From Eopsaltria australis (lineage: Eukaryota > Chordata > Aves > Passeriformes > Petroicidae), in the NCBI GenBank assembly GCA_034509425.1, contig JAVTVJ010000143.1, positions 1 through 64,000 on the forward strand: 64,000 nucleotides of DNA. The letters are read 5' to 3'. Shown piece after piece: positions 26,501 through 40,200 of the stretch. A model generated the notes under the pieces. The model was not told the origin of the DNA, did not search any database, and saw nothing but the letters and a program-made list of their open reading frames with translations. Numbering within the stretch: the stretch's first letter is position 1; each line of letters begins with the position of its first letter. A program made the position numbers and the translations under genes.

Positions 26501-28668
26501 TGACTATGTAGGCTGTAGTTTCAGCTGTTAATTATAAACTGGTAAATATTTGTATCACCGAAGCCAGGCTAACCATTAAGACAGCAAGAAAACATTTGTT
26601 CAGACAAGACTGTAACCATAAAAATAATCTGATTGGACTCCTCGCCCCTTCTGCCTGACTTCAGATATTCACCATGGGGAACAGCCCAGTGACATCAGCC
26701 AAAATGCAGTGGTTTCATTGCACACCTCAGCAACAATGTCAGTGGCACGTGAAAAATCTCTTGCGTGGACTGATAGCGGTGTCAACACAAGCAGCCAGGA
26801 AAGTATGGACAGAAAGAGCACAGACCAGCTCTGCTTTTCAATTGAGGCAATTTTTGGAAAGTGTAACAGAGAACGTCCACTCAATCTCACATGAAAATAC
26901 AATAGTGTGCGTTTCCCCCACTGCCAAACATACACAAATACAGGCGTGCTTGCACATGCTCCCATCCTACACGGAGAGCCATCAAATTAAAAATATTATG
27001 CCAAAACACTGCACTTCAAGTGTGGTGTGGGGCAAAAGTCTGCTGCTTCCCCCAGTGTCTTGTGTACCTGAGATGGACCAAGACAGTAGGAACTGGGGCT
27101 CTCTGCGTGTGAAGAACCCCACAAGGTGCCTGTCAGAGATCCCTGATCCTTTGGGGGGGAGAAGAAGAGCCCAGATGACCTTTAGCAGTCCTGCCTTTCC
27201 TTGTAGGAACCTCTGATCTACAAAGACTGGGTAAAAAGGGAGCCATGTTCCTCTCCTTCCTGAAAAGAGCAGAATCCAGGAGGCAATGTGTGAGGACTGA
27301 GAAGACAGCTGGTGGCCTGGCAAAGTGACATGGCATGGGGAGGATTTGCCAGCTTTTCCTGGAAGGATGAAGAGAGCGATTCGAGATTGCTGGCTGAAAC
27401 ACTGTGGAGGACTCACTCCTTAACAAACAAGCACAACTCCACTGCATCCCAACCCCAGAGCAGCACCTGCAGCAACGAGGACCTCTCTCCAAGCAGCCCA
27501 AGCCTTTGTCTGGAGGCAGCACTGCCCTCCCATCCCAGGACCTGCCACAAAGCCTTCCTGAACCCCACCGGAGACACATCCTCCCCACAGCTGGCTCCAT
27601 GGGGTTGGTGGAGAGGGATGGGGAGCAGGAAGGGTGCCTTGCTCTCCTACTCTCCAGGTGTGTGGAGAAGGTGCCCAGGAGCTGGGGCTCATGAAGGTCT
27701 CTGGCTTCACCACACCCCTGCACAGAGAACACCCCTCGTTACCCAGTTACTTTGAAATCGCTCTCAGCTCAAGCCAGTTTAAGGTAACATGCAAATGCCA
27801 GTATTTAGTCACAACACCCAACTCAGGCAACAGGGTTGCACATGCTTATAAAAGGCACACGTGACAAAATGAAAGAAAAACCACGCTTGGTTTCACTTGT
27901 AGGGAGATTAGATTGAGGCAGGCGCTCGCCCTTCATCCTGCACCCCACTGCAGGTACCACCTAGGAGGGGCCTGGCCTTCCTACATACCTGGTGCCTCTT
28001 CCTGGTACTTCCCTCCAGCTTCTACAGCTCCTCTCCCCTTTGAAGTCCCTCATCAAGTTAAGACAGATTTGGATCTTTCTCCTCCAAACAAGCTGCTTTC
28101 TTTCAGAGCAGGGGAACAGGCTGTGCTCTTTAATTAGAATTATACATTGCCTGGCTCCCCTGGAGATGCAAAGGTCTCATTTTTAGATGGGTGTCACCCC
28201 CTGTGCTGCATGGTCCCTTAAAGCTACCTGGAGGAAGGAGACCCCCTTACCCCTCTTCTCTCAGTAGCTAAGGGGGTCTCTCCCACTGATAACACATTTC
28301 TTGATGAAACCCACAAGGCGAACCTCAGATTGAACTAAAAAAAGATGTTATGCTCATAGGAACAAGAATTCCTAACAAAGATCTCAGCAGGTTCCCAGCT
28401 GGGTAGGCTGCAGGTCAGCTGAGCGCAACCACACAAATAATGAGAAATCTCAGACCATGCTGAGAGGCTCAACGTGAAAAAAAAATGGAAAATGGCATAA
28501 AATACCCTCAAAAACTTCACCTTTTTAAAGAAGGTCTAAGAAAGAGGTGAACTCCTTGGAAAACCTGGCATTTGTGGGATGAGTAACAAGGGTTATGCAG
28601 CAGAAGGCAGGGAAATGATTCAGTAACGATGAGAAAAAGCACCAAGGAGAATCAGGAGTGCACACCCT

Positions 28669-28700
<32 letters not shown>

Positions 28701-31700
28701 TGATATGTCTAAAAGCAACCTGTGATTTTGGAGTTTTGGAGGGCCAGCTTAGTAATCCTTCCTGCAAGACAATGTGGGAAGGCAAGCACAGCCTCTGGGA
28801 GCTCATCCCAGCCCTCCTACGCTGGACTGCAGACAGGATGGGATGCAGAGCCCTATGGCTCACTGCAAAACCCCATTCCACATGTGAAAGAAAATCCTTT
28901 AAAAAATGGGATGCAGGTGCTAAAGCAATCATGTTGAAACCAGATTTTCCAAAGGGATTAGGTGGCCAAAGACTCACACAAGCAGCTATTCATTAGTATT
29001 TTCAAGGCCCTGGTGATTTCTGGTCAATGAGAGTTACATTTGATATTTTTATCCTCTTGTTTTCCTTTCTGTCTCTTCTCTACCACAATGCAATGAGGCT
29101 CTCTTTTCCCAGCTCAGCTGAGAAGGTAACTTGGCTGTGCTGGAGCTGTCTGCTCCCTGTCCAATCCCTGGCAGCACCTTTCCTGCAAGAGGCACAGATC
29201 CCATGTCTCTGCTTTTATGCAACACAGGGAGGAGGTTCCCAGCCCTGCAGTCCTCCCAGGGAGGTTCTTTCAGTCCCAAACAAGCTAATTTTAGACAACA
29301 ATGAGATCCATAAGGAACAAAAGATTTTCTTTGCTGTATATCACAAACTTGTTTACAAAGTAAATAGAGGACGGCCTGTAATTTTGGCAATCTAATTATT
29401 ACAGCGTTGCAGCCTGGAGATGAAAGGTAAATGAGCTCATGAGGAGCTCAGCCTCCAGCTGTGAGCGGCAGGGAGTTAGTGATGGCCAGATCCCCTTTCA
29501 GCTGCCATCAGTTTGGCCAGTTACCTGAAGTGCAGAGAGTCTTGCAAAGAGAAGTCACTAGGATTTGAATCACCCCTCACTGTGCTACCCTTGTAGCAGG
29601 AATGCCTCAAGTGAATCCTCTCCTACTCTTACAGAAATACTCCCAGGCATTCAGTGACAGACTATTAGCCTGCCTTAAATCCCAGCTTCCCTGTCTCCAT
29701 CCTCTTTGCCTAGAAATTGCCTTGCAGTTTTGGGCAGGAGATGTTTATTTCGGTTCAGTGAGCATTTTTGCTTTGCACGAGAAAGAAGAATGGATTCTGT
29801 AACTGGCAGGAATTTGCATTTCAGCAGGAACGGCTAAAGCAAAGTGCATTTTGCCTGGCCTTTGGAAAAAAGAGAGTACACAGGAAATTACTGTGCAGAG
29901 CTCAAATGGATGCTCTTTTAACAGGCATTTTTAACAGAGAAATGAATGCTACTTTGAGAAATGAGCCAGAATCAGCTAAGAAAACCCTCTTAAAATCTCA
30001 TTCTGTGAAAATGTCTCGTTCTGTGAAATGCTGTCATTTTATACACTTTTTAGGGTACAGTTTTAGAAGTTTAGCTGCTTAAGAACCAAAAAATTGCCCT
30101 GTTAGGTCAAGCTAGCAGTGGTTTGAGACTGTGTCCTGTCTCCAGTGGCAGGGGTAGGACCAGCTGGCATTACTGATCTCAGCCAGAGCCAGCTACACAC
30201 AACAAGGAAAAAAAAAAGTCAGAAATCCATTACTTCCCTGCAAGTTATTCTACACCTCTGGACTTGTTCCCCCAGAGACATAGCAAGGAATAACAGATGA
30301 GCCTGACCAAGCCCAGAAATGCCACCCCCTTCCGATTCAGCCACACTCCATAGCCAAATTTACTTTCATTTGTAAACTGAATTTACAGTTTACAAATTAG
30401 AATTTAATTTATAAACCATGCTTCACATTATTTGAACTTCAAGGGCTTCTCCAGACAAAAATGAATTGGAAAAAGATGCAAAGTCTAAAATCTAGGGTGC
30501 CTTAAGTCCCCTCTTAGGATCCCTGTTTGGGAGAAAAGTGCTGTAGTTTGTTCAGATGCGTGATACACACATGTTCTGATGTGCACAAAATTCAGTTATT
30601 GAAATCGTCATGAAGAGAAGCTGCACTTTTGGGTTTGCATGGGGAAAGAGCCATGAAGGCTTTGTGTGTGGAAGGGCAGAGAACATCACCCTGTCCTTAC
30701 ACACCCCTGACAGGGATGACATGCAGCTTGTCTCTAGGCAAGTGTGTGGGGAAAGAAGCTAGAAGGTAGGCAAAACTGCAGATTATTAAATTGTGGCCAA
30801 AGTTAGGCAAATAAGGAGGCATGGACCATGCCAGGACAGCAACTGACTCAGAGGAAGCAGGAAAACAGATGGGTTTGGGAAGGGTTTGAGGTATCATTGA
30901 GTTTCTACCATGACACAAAAAACCCCAGCAGAACATATAAGGAAGAGAAGAACAAGCATCTCCATCAGTGTGCAAGGGAAGGAACATGCTGTAGTTCCTC
31001 TGTGTGCAGCCTGACCCTCTCATCTATCAATAATTTTTAGTTGTTGGGAAAAAGGTTAGGACACACATTCAGCTTAAAATCACTAAGTGAAATCAGGAAG
31101 GACCTCATTTTTTCTGGCAGAGAACAAACTATTTTCTTCTGCTCTGAAGAGCTTACAGCCCAAAGAGAAATGACAGACAAGGGGAAAAAACATTTGCAGT
31201 GAGGGGGTGGAGAGATTAAGTGATTTGCCAAAACTCCCAGATGCAGCCTATGACAAGCAGTGTTTGACATTGAGTCCCAGGGTGTTGACCCTGTGTAGCT
31301 GAGACTACCTCAAAGCACCCAACATCACGTTAGGAGGTGAATCCTCGCTGCTCTGTGATCAAAGGCAATGTGATTTCAATAACTTGAGACAAGCCTGGTC
31401 TACAGTGTACATCATCCTGTTTTAAATACATCAGCAATCTTGGGTAGTGGGTGAGATTTACCTATGGGAAATCCAGCAAAGACCTTCACTATGAAAACTT
31501 CCATTACTCCCGGAAACTTCATCAGACGCAGGATTTCTCTGATGCTAAACAAGCTGCCAGACTGTGATGTGCCTGCAGGAGATGACATATGGGTTAATAC
31601 TCTGTTTATACTATACAGGTGAAGGGTAGAAAGCAGGAAACTCTGAGTCTGTGCTCAAGTTCACCACCCAAAAGCCACATCTCTGCTGCACCAGCTTCGT

Positions 31701-34230
31701 GCCGATGACAGGAGGTTGGGAGCTGGTGCCAGGTCTGCATGCAGAGGAACCCTCTGAGACAGTGGGGTTTCCTCCCCTGCCAGACCAAACTAGCCCCAAA
31801 CAAGGGGTCCACAATCACCTTTTCTGAGGTACAAGTCTGGGCTGGAAGACTGCAGTTCTACATGGCAGAGTGATCAATATATTTGGAATAATGATCTTCC
31901 GTAAGCACAGCTTAGACATTGAAGCATCAGCATCTCAAGGCTGGGACCTTTTTACCCTTAAATGCAACTCCAAGGTCCTCCATCAGTTCTTGCAGCATGT
32001 CAGTCCCCTGTCCCTTTTCATGTACTATTTATCAGAAACACAAAAATACTCACTTTGCTCTGTCACATGATGGTCTGACTTTGGTTTAGTCTGCTTAGGG
32101 ATCCAAACCATTGCTATCAGGGTGTTGATGAGACTTCCCACCAGCCCAACATATGTAGGAACATAAATGCTGCAAACAGAAAAAATAGAGAGAGCTGGAT
32201 AAATACCATAAACAAGATATTTATACCTCCATCCTGCAAAGGCTTGGGCATTTGGATGAGGAGCAATTCCTCTTGAAGTCACAGTACACAAGGCATTAAA
32301 AGAGCTCACATCCTTTCATGGTGGGTTTGGATATGACCACAGTTTGAAATTTCACCAAAAGATGGGTATTTCTATCAAGATAGTTTATAATTTTATCAAT
32401 AATAGGGTATAATACAATGTATTTAAATCTCTAAGTGTCAGGGGAAAAGAGCTCTTCTTCATTTAATGAAGCTTAGAAATCTTCCCACAGAAAGCACAGC
32501 ATCTGCTTGCTAGAATCCACTTAATCCCCGTCTAATCCCTGATTTCATTCATCTAATTATCATCTCCCTCCTTGAAATTTCTCAGTGAAATCACATGAAG
32601 CTAAGGAAAGTACTCAAGATGATTAAGGATGGTAGAATATGGCCTACAAGCAGAACTAAACCCATCAAAGACATGATACGATTTGAAAAGGAGGCATTAA
32701 AAATAAAAACACAATTATAAAACCTTCTGAGAAGGTAAACAGCATTTTGACTGATGCACTTACTTTTCTCCAAAGGTGCCCAAACTCAAACCAATACCCC
32801 TACAACTGTCCCTCAGAGCCCCAAACATTGAATCTGTAGCGGAAGTGAGGCCCCATCCTTGGATGTAGGCACAGTGAACAGCAATTATTAACTATAGCTG
32901 TACAGTGATGAAAAGGAACAATTACAACTTATCTAAAAAACACAAACAGGACAAAGTCAATAGAGCCAGTAATTAGTCCTCAATTATCACTGTCCTCTTA
33001 AAAGAGAAGATTAGGAAATGACTCCTCCTAGTCTTTAAGGGTATGTGGGAAGATTCCACACTCTAAAGGGCTTTAATTTTGACAAACACAGTAGAGCAAA
33101 GTCCTGGGCTGGAAGACTGAAACTGAGGGAAGTCGAGCTGAAAACAAAGAGAGGAGCTTGTTTTAACAGTGAGAGCAATTATCCACTAAACCAGCTCCCC
33201 AATCATGAGAACCCAGTTAGTTGTAGGGTTTCCTAAAACGTGTGCTTAAAACCAACCACAGGAAGCAGGTTTGGGGTGGGAATGCCTGGCAGAAACATCA
33301 AAGGCTGGTGTCATGGAGAGCACAAGACCAAGTGACCACCATGGTGCCTTGGAGGCATCAAAATTTAAGCATCTTGGACTTCAGCAAAGTAATGCCTGGA
33401 TTTCACCAGAGAAGGCTTTGGAGTTGTGCAGGTCCATGCAGACTTGGAGGTGATTGTGCCATCCCTGCATTTCCAGCAATCTGTGCTGCCAAAAATAAGA
33501 TGTAAAAGTGAGCTGTGAGCCCCCAGCTGATGCTCCCTGGTGATGGGAGACTGCTTCTTGCCTGGCTTTTTACTGCTGATTTCCTTGTCAGACCACAGTG
33601 TATGTTTTTCATGGAATAACCAGCAGCACTAATTGTAAAAGCCTCAAGTTTCCTCTATGTAGACAAAGGCAAAGTCTGAATAATTTCTGGAGTATTATTT
33701 AAGTCACGGAGCAAGACAGTCAAGGATTGAGATGCAAACAAGCAAGAAAAGCATCAAAGAACAAATATAAATATATATATATACACACATTCCTGCTAAT
33801 AGTAAAAGCAAAAATCCCAGCTGAATATTTTAATTCTTATTAATTATTATTAAAACAACAAAGCCAGATAATATCTTTCTGCAGAAGGACTTAGCACAGT
33901 AATTTAGACCTGCTGCCTTCTATCCACCAAGCTGCTTCACTAATTAACTCAGACCACAAAATTAGTCATTTACTGGATCATTACTTTTCATTTTTAGTGC
34001 AGCAGATTGCCACTTTCTAAATTAAAATTATACGCCAAGCAGATCCCAAACTACTGAAATCAAATTCGCAGACAAAAAATTTTATCCAAAACATCCAGAA
34101 TTTCTGCATTGCATTGTAACATAAAGTAAATTTACTAAGGAAATAAAAAGGATCAAATAACCAAAATAAGTAGCTGCAGCTGGCTAAATGTGCAGGGGTT
34201 TTGTGGGGTTTGGGTTTTTTTTTTGCTTTG

Positions 34231-34263
<33 letters not shown>

Positions 34264-37200
34264 TTTGTTTTTTTGTTTGGTTGGTTGGTTTGTTGTTGTT
34301 GTTGTTGTTTTTTTGGTTTTTCTGGGAGTTTCTATATTTCAAGCTTTCATTCTGACATGGAAAAAACATATCTCTAAATTTTTCACCAGCCAGAAAAACT
34401 TCCTTTTCAGTCCCACTTTTTCCTGGTTGTCCAGAATCCCACATACCAATGTACATACGTTTTACTCTTCAAATCCAAGAATAATTATAGCAAGAATAAT
34501 TATAGCATAATGACAGAAGGATCCCTCTGTAAAACGGTAAGTAAACAATTCCCTGTGTTTACTTCACTGCAAGCATAGGATTCATAGGATTGTTAATTCA
34601 CTGCTGTGAAGGGGAAAGGAGAACCTTGACAATTCACACATTTAGGAAAACTTGGGCTTGATATAACAGATTTGTGGAATTTTGTATGGCTGGCTGCTGA
34701 AATCAGAGAAATCCAGTAAAACACGGAGCTCAGAACTTTGTTTCCCAGCCAAGCCTGAAGCATTCAAAGACATCTGAAAATCCCTGTTCTTTCCCTTTTC
34801 TACCAGTGCTCCATCTTTTTCCACACATTAAATTCTGTCACTCCTTGATGGAAAGATGAGGAAATACACCCTCCAGTTGGCTGCTCTGCTACCTCATCCT
34901 TCAACAGGAATGAATGCTGAAATTTGGCATAACTCACCTGTGTCCTGGAAAACACCTTTTGCATTGGTTTGTTGGCTCATTTAGAAGAGATGAAGTGAAA
35001 CCCAGGGAGGTGGTGGTAGGAATGCTTTGCTGGGTTGGTAGCACCTGCTGAACAAGAGCTGGTTCGTGGTCACTCGTCTGTTTTTTATTTTAAAATTTAA
35101 TCATGAAGTCCTATCTCTGCTGACATGAACCTTTTGCATTCAGTTTTGTCTGTTTGGCTTATCAGGAGGAAGCCTCAGCAGGAAGGGATGCAGTGGCACT
35201 ATTAAGATAAATGAAGTACATCAAGCAGGTTGCTCCTGTGGGACCTTTTCCCATCCTCTTCCCCTTCCTGCTCTCCCTCTCATCCCTCCTGGCTGTCCAC
35301 AAACCAGCCATGTGGAACCAGAGTGAGCCCTGCCAAACCCAGCAGCAGATTTCCTGAGCGGGGCGGAAGAACAAAGGCTGCGGGCAGGACTAATACAATT
35401 AAATTAAATGGAGCAAAAGGGCACAGCAGCTTTGGCAGCTGAGCTCATTGTATGGCCTCTTCCAGCTTCTTGGTGATTAATGAGAGATTAAGGGCCTTTA
35501 CTGTCCTGGGCTTTATGGTCAAAATAACTTGGGTAACTTTATCTGTGTACTTCAGCATGTTATTTATAAGTCCTCTGCTTTTTAATCTGTAGAGAGAGCC
35601 CCTTCCTGACTTTTGTCAGCAGCCTCTTTGGCCTTCCCCAGGGATTTCTGCTAGCAAAGCCCCTCTCAGCTGTCAGCTTAGACCACAGTTGCTCACTGTT
35701 CTTTTTGTTTTCTCAGCCTTGCCATGAAGCAGAGGAATAAAGTGCATTTTCCTGTCCTGCATGGGGCTGATGTGCCCTAAGCTCCTGCTTTCAGGAGGAT
35801 GCAAAGATTTTGGCTGCAGGGAGCAAACACTTGAACCCAGGACTAGGAGGAACTAGGCTCAAGGAGGACTAGTTTTGGCCAACATGACAGGCTGCAGCTT
35901 GTCCTGACTTAAAACTTTCAGAGAAACAGGAAGAGAACATGAGCAGAGGGACCTGGAGGCCAGGAGCCCGTAACATCAGCCAAGCACTGCTTAACAACCT
36001 AACAAAAGCCTCTTCTTTCCACTTTCCTGAAGCCAATAGGTAAAATGTGGTGGATGCATTAAAACCATCCTTTTAAAGAGTTTTGAAGGGTTTCAAAAAG
36101 TGGGATGGCCACTTGCCACAGAGCCCATGGTGTGGCCCCATGCAAGGCTCACGTGGTAGCCTGTGGAGAAGGGGCAAGTGGCTGGCAGCTGGGATTACCC
36201 ATCTGGAAACTCCATCCTTAATGCTGGTGGGAAAGCAGAATTGATGATTAAACCATTAATAGTAGTGTTCTGGTTAACAGATTGACCCCAAAAAAATCCT
36301 AGGATCCAAAGCCAGCTGGAGGAGGGTTGCATTTCTTCCCATCTAACACTAAATCAGCCCCTGTATTTACTGGCAGGTAAATCCCAACCTTCACCACACC
36401 TTCTAAGGGCAGCAAAGTGAGGAGCTACTCCATGTTCCTTCACAACCTGCTCCCATCAGGGTCAATTAGTATGAGCCAAATGAATGCAGAGTTCAGTTTC
36501 TGAATCAAGACATGGCAGCAGCACAGCAAGGGCTCACAGGGGCTGGCTCTCCAACTCCTGTCACATGCCCCTGAAGTCAGAGGTGGCACATGTGAAGAAT
36601 CCAAAAACCTGGCAAATTTTACAGCAAATGCAGCTCTTGGAAAGCAGGGCCTGGCCAAACAAGTACATGTGCGTGTGTATAGGTACATCCATATGTACAA
36701 ATACATGTGCAGAGCATTTCCCAGTAACTTTGAAGCAATGGTTTCAGCAAAACTTCCACAAAAAACTCAATCCCACAAAGGCATGTGCAGCATGTGGGCA
36801 TCAGGCAGTGGATCAGGAGCAGGGCAGAGGCCACTGGCCAGGCATTTTCAGGCTTAATTCCAGGCATATTTGCAGCTCACAGACAGGGAGCCTGAGCAGA
36901 GTCCCAGCTGGTACCTGCCAGCCACAGCCCTCAGGCAGTGCCAAGCAGGGACTGGGCACCGGAACCTCCTGCTTCCACCAAGGGCAGCTACAACAAACCA
37001 ACAGGGGCCACAGTTCTGGGCTCCAGCCCAAATTCCAGTCCTTGCTCGGCTGCAATTCCCATCTTTGATTTCCTGCCTGAAAAGCCCAGGACAGAGTATG
37101 GAGGCAGGTACCCAGGTGTTGCTGCCAGCCAGCAGGGAGGCTGCATTCAGGCTGCGTGTGCCACGAGATGGTATCAGTGGCTTTCCCATTAGCATTCCAG

Positions 37201-40200
37201 CCACAGAGCCCTGCTGTGCATGGCCCAGGAGAAGAACGCACGCGTGTAATTGCACAATTAAACCTTGCGTCAATACCGCGATTCTTTCGAGGAGGAAGCA
37301 GCTCCCAATGATCCCCCAGGGATTAAAGGATCAACGTGCATTTCGGCAGTGAATGGGATTGTGTTTGTTTTCTTTCTCCTTTTCTTACTAAAGTCAAAGT
37401 TGAACATGGAGACAGCACAGATTGTTTTTTAGTGACTCACTCCTACTTCAAAACTGCACTGCATAAAGCCAGCATTCATAGCCGGCTCAGATTCCTTAAA
37501 CAGCTCTGAGGGGACTCTCAAAATATTTCTTTGATTGCAGTTTGGCCACACCATCCCCTCATACCCCTTAGAGGGGCACCTATGGGTGAAAAAAAGCCAG
37601 TGAGTTAATAAGAAAAGCAAAGCAAAAAAACTGAGGTGAAAAAAAGAAAGTTCAGGTGAAATCATGACACCAAACCATGGGCTCTGGTAAACAGCTTTAG
37701 GTCTGTAAGAAAGTGAGCAGTGACTACTGTGCTCCTGATAACTTAGTGATACATAAACTTACTGCATAATTTATTGTAAATTAGACTTTTATGAACTCTA
37801 TTTTACTGCCTTGCTGAACGCATTTCTTCTCTGATCCACTGTAGTCTGGTCTATATTGTTGAGATTCTGCATAAATTAAAAAAACAAAGCCAAAACAAAA
37901 GCCAAAAAAACCCAAAACCAAAACCCAACTAAAAAAAACCCTACTAAACCCTAGCACGAAATTTCACCAAGCCTTCTTAAAAAAACAAACCCACAAAAGC
38001 CACAACCCAAAAAAGACTTATTGAGCCTACAGAATTTCCCCACGTTTCCTAGGATGCTCATGCCAATGTACAGAGCTAGTCCAGCTTCCACAGCCCAGGG
38101 CAAGAAACAACACAATAACACAGCAGACTTCAAGGCAGCACTACCAGAGAAGGATCACCCATCACATTATCCATGCCTTTGAGAGGAAAGCAAAACACCC
38201 CCAAGTCTTCCTTTCTGCAGTTCCTACTCCTGTCCTCATGGAAAAAAACATTACACAGAGACATGGATAAGTTCCCCCTGTCTCGACACAGAACACAAAA
38301 CTTGAGTGGATAGCCACCCCCTCCCATGCACCAGCATGAAAAGGGGGGAGTTCACCATCCTGATGCAACTGGAAACCATGACCAAGGTTCCTTTTTCCAC
38401 ATATGCTTTAGATGAGGAGCAGCAGAAATTGACTGCTGCTGCTGTGAGAAGAGCAGGAGGCTTTTTTTCACTATGGTGAGCTTGACATCATTGCAGGCTG
38501 TCCAAGGAGGGAGTGAGACTTCACATCCACACCCTCCAGAGAGCCCCTCTCAGGGTGAGAATGAGTCACCCACAGACAAGTGCTCATTCAATTGCTTATT
38601 TCTAGTGGCAGCCACATCTGGAAAATTCGTGTGGTGCGGAAGGAAAAAAATATGAAGAGGGGTATGGGCAGCCTCCATGAGCTGTTTCCATCAGAACTGG
38701 GAGAGGGAGGGATGCTGAAGATTGGCACTGGTGCGTTAGCAGGGCAAAGGGCCTGCTAAAGGAGTGCAGCCACAGGGGCACATCAGAGCTGCCATGGTGC
38801 TGGGGACAGCAGACATGGGGCAGGGACAGGCCGTCAGAGCCATCCCCAGCCATTGGAGCCACCTGTGGATTAACTTCCCTTAAGGGACATTCACTCCTGT
38901 GTGTCACTGACACAGCACAAGGAGCGAGTTGAAGAAGAAACGATCGATGCAGGACATTGAGTACAAAGAGCTGGGCTTCTTCCATAGGGAAAATCCTCCT
39001 TTGGCAGAGCTCCCCGGGTAAAGAGTGCTCTGTGTGAATGGCTTAGGCTGGCTGTCCATCAGCGGCTCTGCAGCTAGCACAGTGCTCTGTCCTCCGCCTG
39101 CTGCAGAGAAAATCCCAGCAATGAAAAGCAGCTGCAAGGAGGCAGCCCCGGCTCAGGCACGGCAGATCCCGCAGCCGGAGCGTGCAGGAGATGCCTGTGG
39201 CAGGATGCTAATTCCCAGGCAGCTGGAGCAGCCCGGCCGTGCCAGACCGTGGTGCTGCCCGATGCAGCGCAGCGCGCTCCCGCTAACTGCCGGAAGAGGG
39301 ATATCAGTCACGCTTCAATGAGATGTGGGCGGACCTGCATGCTTTGCCCATAATCTGCCGCTCATTTCGAGTATCATTTAGTCTCGTGTGCTTTTTTTCT
39401 GGTGAAATACCCTGTTTCCAAATACCGCACTTTCTTGATTCAAAGCTTCACTTGTACGTGTGATTATTGCTTTTCCCGATTGCAGGGCACAGTCAGTCCC
39501 ACTGGCGTCCTGATTCACTGAACACCTGCACATTTGCATGAATTTATAACAAATGGGGGAATAAGCTGCATTCCCCAAAATATTTTAGCCATCTTAGGCA
39601 TTGCTTGCCTCACACTTATATACAGCATCACCCTGCATACCTAGAAATGGAGAAGTCTAGACAAGGACCAGGTATGAGCTGCACTCCCTGAATGGAGGCT
39701 TGCAACATCTGCCTTTGATCCCAGCAGTGCTAATATTGGATGAGCTGGGACAGGTATGGATAGGCATCAGAAAGTAGGTGTTGGTGGTCGGTGCTCACAT
39801 CAGAGGCACCCCACTGGTGAGGCTGGGACATGTGCTCTTCAACCTATCTGTGAACGATCTGGCACAGCAGTGAAGCAAGAAAATTTCCTGAGAATATACA
39901 GCTAAAAGAGTACTGGGAAAAAGAAGAGCCAGTGGGGAATATGGGCCTCACAGGGCTGAGGGATTGAGCAATAACATGGCAGCTGAAAGTCAACGCAGAT
40001 TAGATTTTAAATTAGATTAGATGCTTGCAGGCTAAACAAGTCTTAAATTCACACATGAAATTACGCTTTCTGAGCTGCTTATTTCTGGAGCAGGCAGTTA
40101 GGAAGTGACTGACATGGTCATTTCCACTACAAAAACTGGGAAGCACCAAACAAAACTGTCAGAGGTTGATTCAAAAGAAAGAGAAAGGCCTAATTCTTTC

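Larger units (their letters stand above)
26282..31461 (-). other. SLC22A18: SLC22A18 intron, 5180 bp
   Basis: The donor is GTAAAT at 31461, weaker than the others, and the acceptor is CCTCCAG at 26282. The intron contains a 27-base A-run (28673-28699). Two relics of ancient retroelements lie near 30081-30190 and 31085-31300. An AT-rich block with forkhead and homeodomain cores lies at about 29280-29480. Confidence 0.75.

Noticed and set aside
32591..32773. A 60-codon hydrophobic - strand frame next to an SLC22A18 exon
   Set aside because: The neighbouring exons at 32054-32169 and 62548-62680 join in phase, leaving no place for it. AT-rich composition explains the hydrophobicity.
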